A stretch of 64,000 bases of DNA from Pteria penguin (GCA_035048485.1 CM068587.1:48444496-48508495), one strand, 5' to 3'. Shown: positions 23,385 to 34,730, counted from the first letter of the stretch. Notes: generated from the letters alone by a model not told the origin. Translations and numbers: made by a program.

Positions 23385-25061
23385 ATTGTCAGTTTCCAGT
23401 ACGAATCCAAACTACGTAAACAAATCGATCAAAACAATCCCCTTCTCCCAGATATATATGTAACGCCTGAGGTGATTTTATCGGAGCTCCTTTTGAGCTT
23501 TCTTTGTCAAAAGCGAGAACGTGTTTACAATTCAGTGCAAGTTAAGGCAGCAGTGGCGGATTAAGGTGGGAAATGTGAGGGATTTAAATACAATATAATG
23601 TTGAGACCGTTAATTCTACCCATAAATATTAATGAAAATAAACTTATTTTCTGATTCAATAAAACTTTGACGGACACCATTACCTATCCCCATTCACAGT
23701 GGCAAAATCTCCAATCCTTTCCCCTTCGAAACATACATATTTGGTGGTGTTAATTTCACTACTGATCATAACTTCCGAAATATCTTAAAATCATTAAAGG
23801 AAACTTTACATGACGTCATAAGTTATCTGTGTGTGGGTCATTTAAGGAGAAATGTAACTTGTTTACGATTCCTGTTTTGATACTCCGGCCAGCGGCAGAT
23901 CCAGGAGGGAGAGAGGGGATAACTGAAGTTGTTTATCACAAATTCCCCTGTATTCACCATGAAAAACTTTTTTACTATAAAAAACTTATTTTTACTTTTT
24001 AAAAGTGCACCCCCTCTTTTCCTCTACAAAATTTTATGACCAAATAAAAAGGTGAACCCGGTTCCTTTATTTTTGAAAATTGCTAGATTTACACGTGCAA
24101 TTAATGGACCTAGGCTAGAAAATCAACGTGACAAAAATGTTTTGCGTTATGTTCAGCGACTGGGTCTTCGTTACCGGGTTAATACTGGTCAGGGATCAAC
24201 ACATTTATGGTACATACTGGTATATAAATAGACAAGCAAATGAATGAATGAATAAATAAATAAATTGGTAGAATAAAAAATATCCGGGATGAAATATGAA
24301 AAATACTTTTCGTATTGTCCTTTTCTCAAATTCTTCGCGTATTGGTGCTTCTTACCCTTTATTACCACTGAACGAAAATTTTGAGATCTCTTATCACTAT
24401 GAAATTCATTATGGATGACAATTTAGATCACACATTATTACGTTCAATAATATAACTAAACGTTATACAAATATGGAAAACATGCGAGCCAATGCATATG
24501 TAAGGCCAATCAAGCTATATTGAAAAGGAGTTCCCATCCCTAGGTGGTAAAAGTTTGCGATGAACAGGGGGTATATTTTCAGAATGATCCAGGACATTTT
24601 TGATAAAGTGTGTAAAATATTATCCGCCCCCTTCTTCTAGGAGTCGATTATGTTCTGTATTCATTAATCATTGTTAGCTGGTGACTGGATAGAATCCATC
24701 GACATAATGCATTATGAACAGCAAGATCGAGTAAAAGGACAACACCACCACCCCCCCCCCCCTTTTTCCCCATGAAAATAGTTGGCTAATATATATGAGT
24801 AGCAAACATCGCAACATCTTTTAATTAAAATAATAGTGATGATCATATATTTTGAGAGCGAATGACACAAGGAGAACAACGGGCGTGCATTTTGCCCCCC
24901 CCCCCCCCCCAACGCCTTTTTTGCACACATTCCATTTCACTTTGAAAAGGGTCACCCCTTGCCCTTTTATTTCTTTGTCTTTACAAACAGCAACATATAG
25001 AAATTAACGAAACTTAATTCCAGCACGGCTTGTCCACACCCCCTTTTTTTCTCTCTTATAG
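23385..25061. other. Region between two divergent microprotein genes
   Basis: It contains pieces of the 'GGCGGATC' repeat (about 23550 and 23887), a (TGAA/TAAA)n run near 24240-24265, and poly(C) tracts at about 24752 and 24895. It probably holds the promoters and 5' UTR exons of both neighbours, but no specific promoter element can be pointed out. Confidence 0.4.
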
Positions 25062-25316
25062 GAAAAGTACAAAGAGGAAATAACTCTTTTTAAACCTTGC
25101 ATCATGCAGGACGGACAAGTCAGTGGTAAGGTGGCAGGCCTCCTCGTGGGAGTAACATTCTGTGTCGGCTTTTATTTAGGATATAGAGCGAAAGAATTAC
25201 GCCTCAAATATTTACAAAATAAAAGAAATCGACTTATAAATAAGTTAAACAAAACAACTGAGGAAATTCAAAAAGCAGTGATTTCGTAGTATACGAAGAA
25301 AGATAACTCTTTTTAG
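25062..25316 (+). other. Coding exon of the mitoregulin-like transcript
   Basis: The acceptor has a strong pyrimidine tract (CCCTTTTTTTCTCTCTTATAG) and the donor is AG|GTAAGA. At least one upstream 5' UTR exon is implied but not located. Confidence 0.7.
25104..25289 (+). CDS. MTLN: Mitoregulin-like mitochondrial membrane microprotein (61 aa)
   Basis: The product has an N-terminal hydrophobic helix (about residues 9-27, KVAGLLVGVTFCVGFYLGY) and a basic helical tail. The core LGYRAKELRLKYLQNKRNRL followed by INKLNKT matches vertebrate mitoregulin residue for residue in spacing: L-G-x-x-A-x-x-L-R-x-x-Y-L-x(5)-R-L-x-x-K-L-x-x-T. The length (61 aa) is close to the 56 aa of the human protein. Mitoregulin sits in the inner mitochondrial membrane and influences fatty-acid oxidation and respiratory complexes. 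The ORF is in one exon, bounded by acceptor CTCTCTTATAG (exon starts 25062) and donor GTAAGA at 25317 in the 3' UTR. The frame is open up to the acceptor, so a longer N-terminus is possible, but the ATG at 25104 gives the family length. The identification rests on recalled family features. Confidence 0.78.
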   Translation: MQDGQVSGKVAGLLVGVTFCVGFYLGYRAKELRLKYLQNKRNRLINKLNKTTEEIQKAVIS

Positions 25317-25517
25317 GTAAGACTCTTCATAAAATCAAGATACTGAAAATCAGTTTTCTGATACTGGAATCATACAGTTAAATTGTTTAATCCAAATATT
25401 ACAGTGGGATATTTTCAAACGCATAGCACAGAATCATTACACGCATTTGACGTGCTTCGACGGTAAAAGAAAGATAACTCGTATTGACCATTTTGTAATA
25501 AAAAAAAAATGTAAATC

Positions 25518-25813
25518 TAGTGGTCAGTAGATTGATTGATTTTTGTTTAATGTCACACCACGAATATTTCACGTATATGGTGAAGGCATCTGCCTGATAT
25601 GTGGCATACAAATTTTTACCTTTGCAACGGATCCACCCGAAGCAGTGAGGGATCTTTAACGTGCCATGCATACCACGACACGGGGCCTCGGTTTTTACTG
25701 TCTCATTCGAAAGACAGGACACCGGCATGACCAGAGCGGGACTCGAACCCTGGCCTCCCGATCAGGAGTCCGACGCGATACCACTAGGCCACGCCGGCTT
25801 AGTGGTCAGTAGA
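25518..25813 (-). mobile_element. tRNA-derived SINE, family A, with perfect 14-bp target-site duplication
   Basis: The SINE body is 25532-25799 in minus orientation. Its head has a B box (rc of GGACTCGAACC) and an A box (rc of CCACTAGGCCACGCC). TAGTGGTCAGTAGA flanks it at 25518-25531 and 25800-25813, a direct sign of target-primed insertion. It lies in the 3' UTR intron of the mitoregulin-like gene. Confidence 0.92.
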
Positions 25814-25912
25814 ATAATACTGAATGAATAAAGGAGATAATATAACATGCTATATTTTGTTGAATACCTTTATAGATGTCATATTTTTAAATGTGTATTA
25901 TTACTATTGCAG

Positions 25913-26100
25913 ATCATGAAAACATACTCAGAAGCCTTACAGTAAAATGGACTACAAGAAATACAACAAGTATGCTGTGATGACGATGAACAATCTTGAA
26001 CAAAGCTTTATGTTATGCCAATCCATGTTTTATTTCGTTTATTTTTGAATATGTTTAAGTTTTACTAATCATACATTTGTAATAAAAAAATATCATGTTT
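25913..26100 (+). other. 3' UTR exon and poly(A) signal of the mitoregulin-like gene
   Basis: Acceptor TTACTATTGCAG ends at 25912, and AATAAA is at 26081-26086, with no competing gene between. The exon has no ORF, in keeping with a spliced 3' UTR. A stop codon 28 bases before an exon junction is too close to trigger decay under the usual 50-base rule. Confidence 0.6.
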
Positions 26101-26289
26101 ATTTTGCTTCTTTCTAGTGAGATAAAAATCTATTTATAAATGTTATATGGTTACCTTCTATCGAGGCATAGTCATTAAATTGATCAAGATTTGTACTTTT
26201 TTGGAACAGTAAAACTTATGGAGAGATCAAAATCAAAGTAAAGATATTACTGAAGTTAGAAAAAAGTCAGAGGGTAAATTTTTAAAGAC

Positions 26290-26293
<4 letters not shown>

Positions 26294-26327
<34 letters not shown>
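26294..26327. repeat. (TA)n microsatellite
   Basis: Uninterrupted TA dinucleotides. Confidence 0.95.
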
Positions 26328-26329
<2 letters not shown>

Positions 26330-26458
26330 GATAAATCAGACACTTTTTCAGATCTAAACCCACACTGGTCTTGTTTATCATAAATATTTTTTAAATGTAT
26401 GTGATTGTGTTAGGGTTCAATCTTTATTTTAGTAGACATCACCTATTTTGTAGTGGAC

Positions 26459-26592
26459 AGTGTCGTATAGAAAAGGGGGGGGGGGGATGTCAGAATACTT
26501 GGAAAAAATTACCAACTTTCAATGATGGGTTCACTGAAGGACATTCTCACATGACATTATCCAGATTTGAACCCACACAACAGAGATATGAG
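26459..26592 (+). repeat. Duplicated segment, copy 1
   Basis: The text ...ATAGAAAAGGGGGG...GATGTCAGAATACTTGG... to GATTTGAACCCACACAA recurs at 29355-29474. The two copies flank the 2.2-kb element at 26732-28944. Confidence 0.8.
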
Positions 26593-26776
26593 AGGCTATC
26601 ACAAATTCCATGCAGTGCTTTAGCCACATCAGCAACCCCAGTTCTTAATGTCCTAAGGCATTAGTAAATCCTAGAGTCCTTTTAAATCAAAGAAACACAT
26701 TGTATATTTGAAGTAGAAAATACCTTTATTAGCTCACCTGAGCCAAAGGCTCAAGTGAGCTATTGTGATCAATCAC

Positions 26777-26842
26777 CGTCCGTCGTCCGTCGTCCGTCGT
26801 CTGTCGTCCGTCGTCCGTCGTCTGTCGTCCGTCGTCCGTCGT
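26777..26842. repeat. CCGTCGT-type minisatellite
   Basis: Repeats of CGTCCGTCGT / CTGTCGT near the left end of the 2.2-kb element. Confidence 0.9.
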
Positions 26843-27983
26843 TAACTTTTCACATTTTCGACTTCTTCTCCAGAACCACTGAACAGAATTTGATGAAACT
26901 TGATAAGCATGTAGTACTCATGGTCCCCTACAAGTGTTGTTGTTTTTCGTCCAGATTCATCAACAGGTGGCGCCACCCCAGGCAAAAGTAGGTCAAAGAG
27001 GGTACCCTCCTTTGACTAACTTCTTCTTCAGACCGGGGGCATACAGAGACAAACCGAATGCATAGGAATGATCTAGAGGGATGTGTGAAGAAGTGTTGTT
27101 ATTTTTGGTTCCATTCCGAAATCAAATTTTTGACGTTTTTTTTACCTTTTTTTGTACTTGGTAGTTTTAATGCAGAAAAGAGGTATTTTTTTCTTTTAGT
27201 AAACATTGATGCATTAATTTGGTTTAATTTGATCATTTTGATGGTAAGAAATACTACTGCGAAGAAAATTTTTCAATATTTTATGTTTTGGATTTTTTAT
27301 GAATTTTTTAAGACTTTCAAGAAAAAGGGGGGTGGGATAATTGGTGTAAACATTTCACAGTTTGAACTTTTTCTTCGGAACCACTTGCTGGAATTCAATG
27401 AAACTTGGCATGCATCAAATACTCAAGGTCCCCGACAAATGTGGTCATCTTTGTCAGGATCCATGAACAGTTGGCACCACCACAGACAAAAGTAGGTCAC
27501 AGAGGGTACCCTCCTTTGACAAACTTCTTATTCAGATCGGGTGCATACAGCGACAAACCGACTGCATAGGAATGATTTAGAGGCATATGGGAAGAAGTGT
27601 TGATATTTTTGGTTCCATTCCGAAATCAAATTTTTGACGTTTTTTCATTTTTATTTTGGACTTTGTTATTTTAATGCATTAAAGAGTTATTATTTTCTTT
27701 TAGTAAACATTGATGCATTCATTTGGTTTCATTTAATCATTTCTATGGTAAGGAATGCTGGTGCAAAGGAATTTTTTCAATATCTCGATTTTTGAATTTT
27801 TTATGAATTTTTTAAGACTTCCAAGAAAAGGGGGGGGGGGGGGGGGGACAATTTTTCATATCTTCAACTTGATCTACAGAACAACTTGAAGGATTGTGAT
27901 AAAACTGGGTAGGATGCAAGTACTCATAGTCCTTTTCAAAGGTTTTGTTTTTTGTGCGGATCATCCAAATTGGTTAACAGATA

Positions 27984-28616
27984 ATGCCACCATGTCTAAA
28001 AGTAGGTCTCACAATGGTACATATACCACTTGGTAATTGAAATATGGAGAGTAGCAGTTCAAATCCAGCTGTGGTCAAAAATTTTTTTTTTTTTTTTTTA
28101 CACATCTAAATAAGTTTTTAGATGTTTCTCAACACTCAACATATGAAATTAGGAATTTTACGTTCAAGACTTCCAAAAAAAAATGGGGGGGGGGGGGGGG
28201 GGGGTTTGGCCATTTTTCACATTTTCAACTTTTTCTACAAAACTGTTTGAAGGATTTTAATCAATCTTGGTAGAAATAAGTCACTTATGATCCACAAATG
28301 AGGGTGTATAGGAACAATTCAATCACATTTTTCACTTCTGCTGTTATACCACATGAAAGATTTTAATGAAACATGGAATAGATGAAGTACTAAAAGTCCT
28401 CTATCAGTTTGGTAAATTTCATCCAAATTGGTTAACAGATAATGCCACCATGTCTAAAAAGCAGTTCTCACAATAGTACATATACCACTTGGTAATTGAA
28501 ATATGGAGAGTAGCGGTTCAAATCCAGCTGTGGTCAAAAATTTTTTTTCATTTCTTTACACATCTAAATAAGTTTTTAGATGTTTCTCAACACTCAACAT
28601 ATGAAATTAGGCAATT
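27984..28616. repeat. Direct internal duplication (period about 458 bp) in the 2.2-kb element
   Basis: AATGCCACCATGTCTAAAA and the following TTGGTAATTGAAATATGGAG block occur at about 27984-28160 and again at about 28441-28616, nearly unchanged. Confidence 0.85.
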
Positions 28617-29354
28617 TTAAGTTAGATCTGGACAATATTTGAAACAATTGTTGTTCATGACCCAGACTTGAAATCAGTCAACAAAAGGCCCCACCTAAAG
28701 AAAATGACTAACTTGTTGCCCTGAATGACTTCTTGCAGAGACAAAGGAAATGCTTAATATCAAAATCACCTGAATGGATGTGCAAAAAAGTGTTGTTTTT
28801 TATTCTAGCCTGAAATAAAATTTGACATATTTTCAACATCTGTGTTGACTTAGTCACATTAATGCAAAAATAAATGAATTCTTCCTTCATGCATGACTGA
28901 TAATCTAGGTACTCAGGTGAGCGATATAGGCCCACTTGGGCCTCTTGTTTCTTGTGGCTGGAGTGAAGAGCAAAATAATATTTTTTAAACATGGCAAACT
29001 AATTTCATACTGCACAATAGAGACTGGTTACTTCTATGATGGAAAAGATTTTTGAGGATTTGATGGCACAAAAACCCCCCTAGGAAACAAAAACAACCCC
29101 CCTAAAAAAATACCAAAAAACAAAAAAAAAACCCATAGGGGTAGGTATCTTAGAAGGGGATAGTAATTTTTCTGGGATAAGATACAGATCAGTATATAAA
29201 CTTGAATAGCAATGTAAGAATTAATACTAAATACCGGGAAACGGGTGCAGTTCCAGAAATTTACGGAAAGGGGGGATGTGCGGCACTAGTTGCTTAAGAA
29301 AAGTAGATTACAGATTAAAGAAGTAAACAAGAAGACAGTGTTTTTTTTTTGGAC

Positions 29355-29474
29355 AGTGTATAGAAAAGGGGGGATGTCAGAATACTTGGAAAAAATTGCC
29401 AACTTTTGATGGGTTCACTGAAGGACTTTCGCACATGACATAACCCAGATTTGAACCCACACAAAAGAGATAAG
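29355..29474 (+). repeat. Duplicated segment, copy 2
   Basis: Matches 26459-26592 with small indels. Confidence 0.8.
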
Positions 29475-29533
29475 CAAATAAATTTGCTCAAAAAGGGAAA
29501 GGGGGATGTGTGACACCAGTTGCTTAAGAAATA

Positions 29534-29714
29534 AATATATAACATATATACCTCTAAATTTTGTGCACCAGATGCGCATTTGGACAACTTATGTCTCTTC
29601 AGTGATGCTTGTGGCCGAATGATTTGAATTCTCGTAATATATAAAAATATGAAGAGCAGTGTTGAAACCAAAATGACAGAAAAGGGAACCAAAGAATCTA
29701 AGGACAGGGCTATG
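29534..29714 (+). repeat. Dispersed repeat 'GTGCACCAGATGCGCATTTGG', copy 1
   Basis: About 180 bp runs from the TATACCTCTAAATTTTGTGC region through CTTATGTCTCTTCAGTGATG to AATCTAAGGACAGGGCTATG. It recurs at 29864-30033. Confidence 0.85.
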
Positions 29715-29863
29715 CATGAGGGAGATACTCCTTAGTTTTAGAGTGATTTACTTAAATTGATATATATATTTCATGTCGGTACAAAAGCACTGAAAACTAG
29801 ATTTGTGATGAACTCGGGGACTATCAGCCCACCAGCAGTGGCACCGGCCTGGTGGTTATAATA

Positions 29864-30033
29864 AATATAGAACAGATATACCTTTTAATTTTGTGCACCA
29901 GATGCCCATTTGGACAACTTATGTCTCTTCAATGATGCTCTTGGCCGAATGATTGGAATTCTCATAATATATAAATATTTAAAGAGCAATGTTCCAAAAT
30001 GACCGAAAAGGGAACCAAAGAATCTAAGGACAG
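29864..30033 (+). repeat. Dispersed repeat 'GTGCACCAGATGC', copy 2
   Basis: Same orientation as 29534-29714 with scattered substitutions. Copies this close suggest local duplication. Confidence 0.85.
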
Positions 30034-30479
30034 AGCTATGTTTACAAATTAAGGAAGAAAACAGGTTTTTTGGGGGGTTGTTTTGTTTTGGGGTTTTTTT
30101 TTTGGGGGGGGGGGTGCTTTTTGTTTTTGGGATTTTTTTATGAAAAATTTCCTCTCTGAAAAAGTTTTTTTTACCCTTGTCAAGCCGTCAATATCTGCCA
30201 ATGTGGAATTTATGTTACGACTACGTAGATAAGACAGCTGAGCATGTATGTATGTTATAATGAATTCTGTAAAATAAAGAGGAAATCATTCGGATAGACG
30301 GACTGACAGCATGATGAGAAGGGGAGAGGGGTTGTATTTGGGCAAAATGACTTGGTTTAAAGACCGACTGACTGACAACATGAACAGAAAACAACTGACA
30401 AGACCACGCTGGAGCTTGTATGGTTTCGGATAGTATACATTTCATATAGGTTTGCCTGGAGCATACGAACATCTGGGTA

Positions 30480-30610
30480 GACTTGCTATACCTGGTGTTT
30501 AAGGGCTTGGCCCACAGTACAGGCGATTAGGGTTCGATTCTTCCTGCTTCCATGTCGCGATATGACTGAACTTTGCAAATACGCCCGTCGCTTAAATTGA
30601 AGAGGGGTAA
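30480..30610 (+). mobile_element. Decayed SINE fragment, family B
   Basis: GGGTTCGATTCTTCCTGCTT and CCATGTCGCGATATGACTGAA resemble the plus-strand reading of family B copies at 53745 and 59193. Confidence 0.4.
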
Positions 30611-30739
30611 CGTGAATGTACAAGGAAATTTCCTCCCCTTTTACTGAGGGCTTCAAAATTCCTCCCCCGCTTAATTTTCTGCTCACTTTCATGTAAGAGG
30701 CAAAACTCTTGAAAGATAATGGTAATCATGAAATATAGC

Positions 30740-32590
30740 CTCGATTCAAATTTATGACACACCTTTGGGCCTGGGAAAAATGTTACGAAATATTATTCGT
30801 ATCAATGCAGGCCAAGACCCGGACAAAAATTTGCCATACATAAGCACTGTAACTTTCATCTGTCGGATATCATCTTGGTTCAAAGTCATGCCACACCTTT
30901 GCGTCCATAGCAACAATCCTGTAAATATTCAAATTCATGTAGACAGTAAAAAGTTATGAACCGGACGACAAATTAGCTTACATAAGCACTGTATCCTTCA
31001 TCTTGCATATATGACCTTGGTTCAAGGTCTTGGCATACCCTATGAACCTGGGCAACAATCCTGTAAAATATAATTCAAATCCATCCGAGTGGTAAAAAGT
31101 TATGGCCCCGACAATGATTTACCCATCAATTCAACCATGACCTTGACCTTGTAGATATCACGTTGGTTCAAGGTCATGGCACACCCCTGGGTTCTGGGCA
31201 ACAAATTTGTGATATATTATTAAAATCCATGCACCGGGTACAAAAGATAAAGTCCGGACAAAAACATTTACACATCATATGCACTGTGACCTTGACCTTG
31301 CAGATACCACCTTGGTCCAAAATCTTGACACACCCTTGGGTTCTGGGCAGCATTTCTGTGAAATATTATTTAAATCAATATAAGGAGTGAAAAGTTATGG
31401 TCCGGACAAAGATTAACCTTTTTTAGGCTTTGTGACCTTGACATTGCTGACATGACTTTGATTTAAAGTCATGACATACCCTAGGCTCCTAGGCAACAAT
31501 TCTGTGGAATATTATTCAAATCCATGCAAGTGATAAAGAGTTATGACCCAAAACAAAGATTTACACATCAAATGCATTGTGATCTTGACCTTGCAGACAC
31601 CTTAATTCAAGATCATGACACACCCTTGTGTCTTGGGCAACATTTCTGTGAAATCTCCAATCCATCCAAGGGGTAAAAATTATGGCCCAGACAAAATTTT
31701 TCCCATCGCATGCACTGTGACCTTGACCTTGGAGATACGACCTTGGGTCAAGGTCATGACAGATTATTGGGCCCTGGGCAACAATTGTATGAAATATTCA
31801 AATCTATGGAAAGGCTAAATTTATGGCCAGGACAAACTAAAGCGGACGGACAACGCCATAACATGATACGCCCCGTCTGAAAACGGACGTATAAAAACTG
31901 CTGAAGGCATCATGAAGTCTTATTAAATCGTCACATGTACATATCATGGCCATTTGTTGTCTAGGATGTAATTAATAACTTCCGACAATCCTGGGCAACA
32001 ATTCTGTGACATATTATTCAAATCTATGTACGGGGTAATAAAGTTAAGGTCCGGAGAAAAGATTTACCCATCATATACATTGTGATGGGCAACATTTTTT
32101 GTGAAACATTTAAATCAATGCAAGGCGTGAAGTTATGGCCCGGATAACAATTTAATCCATATGCATTGTGACCTTGACATTGCTGACATGACCCTGACTT
32201 AAGGTAATGACATACCTTGAGGTTTTAAGCACAAATTCTGTGGAATATTATTCAAATCCATACAAGAGGTAAAGAGTTATAGCCTAGACAGATTCACACA
32301 TCATATGCATTGAGACCTTAATCTTGCAGATATCACCTTGGTTCAAGGTCATGAGACACACTTGTGTCATGGGCAACATTTCTGTGAAATACATATATTG
32401 AAATCCATCCAACGGGTAAAAATATATGACCCGGACAATGATTTACCCATCATATGCACTATGACTTTGACCTTTCAGATACGACCTAGGGTCAAGAGCA
32501 TGACACATTCATGAGTCTTAGGCAACATTTCTGTGAAATTTTATTCAAATCCATGAAAAAGGTAAAAAGTTTTAGTCAGGACAATCTATA
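30740..32590. repeat. Tandem array of diverged units of about 145 bp
   Basis: The unit consensus contains TGACCTTGACCTTG, TTCAAGGTCATG, GGGCAACAATTCTGTGAAAT, ATTATTCAAATCCATG, GGTAAAAAGTTATGGCC and CCCATCATATGCACTG. Starts near 31139, 31288, 31431, 31578 and 31718 give spacings of about 141-149 bp. About 32590 is the last clear unit. There is no coding capacity. Confidence 0.88.
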
Positions 32591-32792
32591 TTATTTGGCC
32601 TCGAACTAATTTGACCCAATGGAAATGTTTGCTTTCGGTCATGTGACTTACTTACAAATTCTTTTGTAGAGTCAGTTGATAAAATTTGTACGGCAATGGC
32701 GGACAATAAGCAAAACTAGACTGAGAATCATAATATAAACTACGTTGAATAATGTCTATAATGCCTTAAAATTGTCCTCGACAAAATAAAAC

Positions 32793-32894
32793 AGTTATTA
32801 GGTTTGTTACTGACCTTACACGGAAATATGTCGGGTTGATAAAGCCCATAGAGGTACATATTTCCGTGTTAGGTCAGTAACAAACCTAATAACT
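32793..32894. mobile_element. Foldback hairpin with 39-bp arms
   Basis: Arms 32793-32831 and 32856-32894 (AGTTATTAGGTTTGTTACTG...) are inverted copies with one mismatch, separated by 24 bases that include GGGTTGATAAAGCCC. Confidence 0.9.
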
Positions 32895-33757
32895 AATAAT
32901 ATACAGACGACAGACGGACAACGCCACAACATAATACGCCATATCTGTAAACGGACGTATAAAACTGCGACAATATTTTTTTTGTTTTTGTTCTTCTTGT
33001 TGTTGTTGTTTTTTCTTTTAAAACTGTAGCAAGATGTTTTGGTTTTTTGTTTTGTTTTATTGGGCTTTTTTGGGGAGAGAAAAGCTTTTTATTGATTTAT
33101 TATTAGTATTATTTTGCGAGAGTTGCAAGTTGAGCACATCCACCTTTTTTTTTAGATTTAGCTACACCACTGAGTATTATTTATTGTCAGGATTGTCATT
33201 TTACTTATGATTACACATCAGGTAACCGACATTCATCAAGCCAGGGTATGACTTATGCATTAACAATACTCACAACAAAAAGGATCTGTAACTTAGCCAT
33301 TTATTCACCGGAAAGACGAAAACCGATACCGGTTTACAGGCTTTTCGTTTACATGCTTCTTAACTTTGGTATATGTAATTGGTCAAAGAATGGTGATAAG
33401 TGGGGCTATGATTTCAATGAAACGGGCTCTGATTAGATCAAATTATTGAATTAATCTATAAATTAACATTGATTCTGCGGTAAAATCATGAATTTCAACA
33501 TCAGTACCACACAGTAAAGTTTTATGACAGGAAAATTGATTATATTGATTAAATACTGATTATATTATATTAAAATATTGATAGAGGAAGGGATGACGAA
33601 CATTCGATATATGGTTTATATAAAGCCAAGATGTAGAAAGTTGTGCATATCTTGTTTGTTAATTTACCATTGGACCCTATGGGAACAGGAACCTATTATG
33701 CTTTGACCATTTACGAATTGACAATACATTATCAAAGGTCACATGTAGCAACAATAA
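32895..33757. other. Non-coding stretch downstream of the minus-strand gene
   Basis: T-rich tracts and unique AT-rich sequence. Any 3' UTR of the minus-strand gene would lie at the right end of this stretch. The only reverse-strand AATAAA candidate I found is far away, near 33299-33304. Confidence 0.4.
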
Positions 33758-34084
33758 TCAAAAGAATATAACAAATAAATAAGCGATGAGAATCATGAAG
33801 AAAAAAGGCACCGACAGGCTTCCATAAATGAGAGCGGTTGCTATAAGTTCCTGTTTCTGTTGCACCCTCCTTTGTAGTCTATCTTTTGACAGTTTATTTT
33901 CAAACATAGACACACAATCATCGTACATGTACATGATCATCCGCCATCTTTCTTCCAGAGCCTCAATTGTGTTCTGTACCCCTTTGTCGGCCATCATACG
34001 ATCCCGGATGCTATCGTACTCCTCGGTGAGGTTTCCATATCGGATTTCCGGTGGCTTTTGCTGCTCATCTTTTGATACCCTTCT
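33758..34084 (-). CDS. Predicted tail-anchored protein, exon 2 (108 codons plus stop)
   Basis: On the minus strand an acceptor (TTTTAACTTGCAG) is followed by RRVSKDEQQKPPEIRYGNLT, a charged helical segment (EALEERWRMIMYMYDDC, then KLSKDRLQRRVQQKQ), and a C-terminal hydrophobic helix (LIATALIYGSLSVPFFFMIL) that ends the protein in VIFF. A single C-terminal helix without a signal peptide is the tail-anchored layout, which would place it on ER or outer mitochondrial membrane facing the cytosol. It pairs in phase 0 with the exon at 37254-37412 to make 161 residues. I do not recognise the family. The plus-strand ORF here is its shadow. Confidence 0.75.
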   Translation of the reverse strand, partial: RRVSKDEQQKPPEIRYGNLTEEYDSIRDRMMADKGVQNTIEALEERWRMIMYMYDDCVSMFENKLSKDRLQRRVQQKQELIATALIYGSLSVPFFFMILIAYLFVIFF

Positions 34085-34730
34085 CTGCAAGTTAAAAGTA
34101 ATATTTTTTACCTGGAACACCTCATGGATTTAAGCGTTTTATGCATGGTACTGGGGGAAAGGGGACAAGGGGTTCCGACTTACACGAACTCGTTTTCTGT
34201 CTTTATCATATATAATGTTGGTGTTTTAGCCAAATCAGTATAATCAAAAATAGTGAAATTTCAAACAAAAAGGCAGACAGTTTTGGAAACCCTGGCATTG
34301 GATTTTCCAGTGTAAGTCTCTCTCTCTCAGACGATGCACTGAGTATATGTATATGTTTACTCACTATACACGTACGTATACTCCGAATAGCCCATTAAAA
34401 TGAAATTGTATATATAGTTTACATTCTAATTATAAGTAAGGGCTAACATCCGGGTTTTCCAGTGATATCGTAGTCACAAATATACAAAAGATATAAAATG
34501 CGCCATTAAGTTGTGAATAATTCGCATTGAAAGTTAATGAAATGAAAAGAAAATAGCAGAATGCGGAAAATCCGGTTCACTGTGAAAAACACGTACGTGC
34601 CTTTGAATTTCATTTTGATCAGATCTGAATTCAAAACTATAGCATCGATTACGTGCCTCAGTATATATTCAAAATGCAAACAATGATTTCCATTGACAGA
34701 TGAATTTATCAAGATTATTCTTTTTTTTTT

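Larger units (their letters stand above)
26732..28944. mobile_element. 2.2-kb repetitive element with GCTCACCTGAG termini
   Basis: The left end is GCTCACCTGAG (26732-26742), followed at once by an inverted echo (CTCAAGTGAGC). The right end is CTCAGGTGAGC (28912-28922), then the palindrome AGGCCCACTTGGGCCT (28929-28944). Inside are a CGTCCGT-type minisatellite and internal modules repeated at about 503 and 458 bp spacing. No transposase is visible. From memory, elements with these ends are common in bivalve genomes, but I cannot assign a class. Confidence 0.8.

Noticed and set aside
23218..23463. 81-codon plus-strand ORF
   Set aside because: It overlaps the minus-strand 57-aa microprotein, which has the better composition (clear helix and charged ends). 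The plus frame looks like its antisense.
33828..34133. 101-codon plus-strand ORF
   Set aside because: It is antisense to the exon of the tail-anchored protein and has no supporting splice sites.
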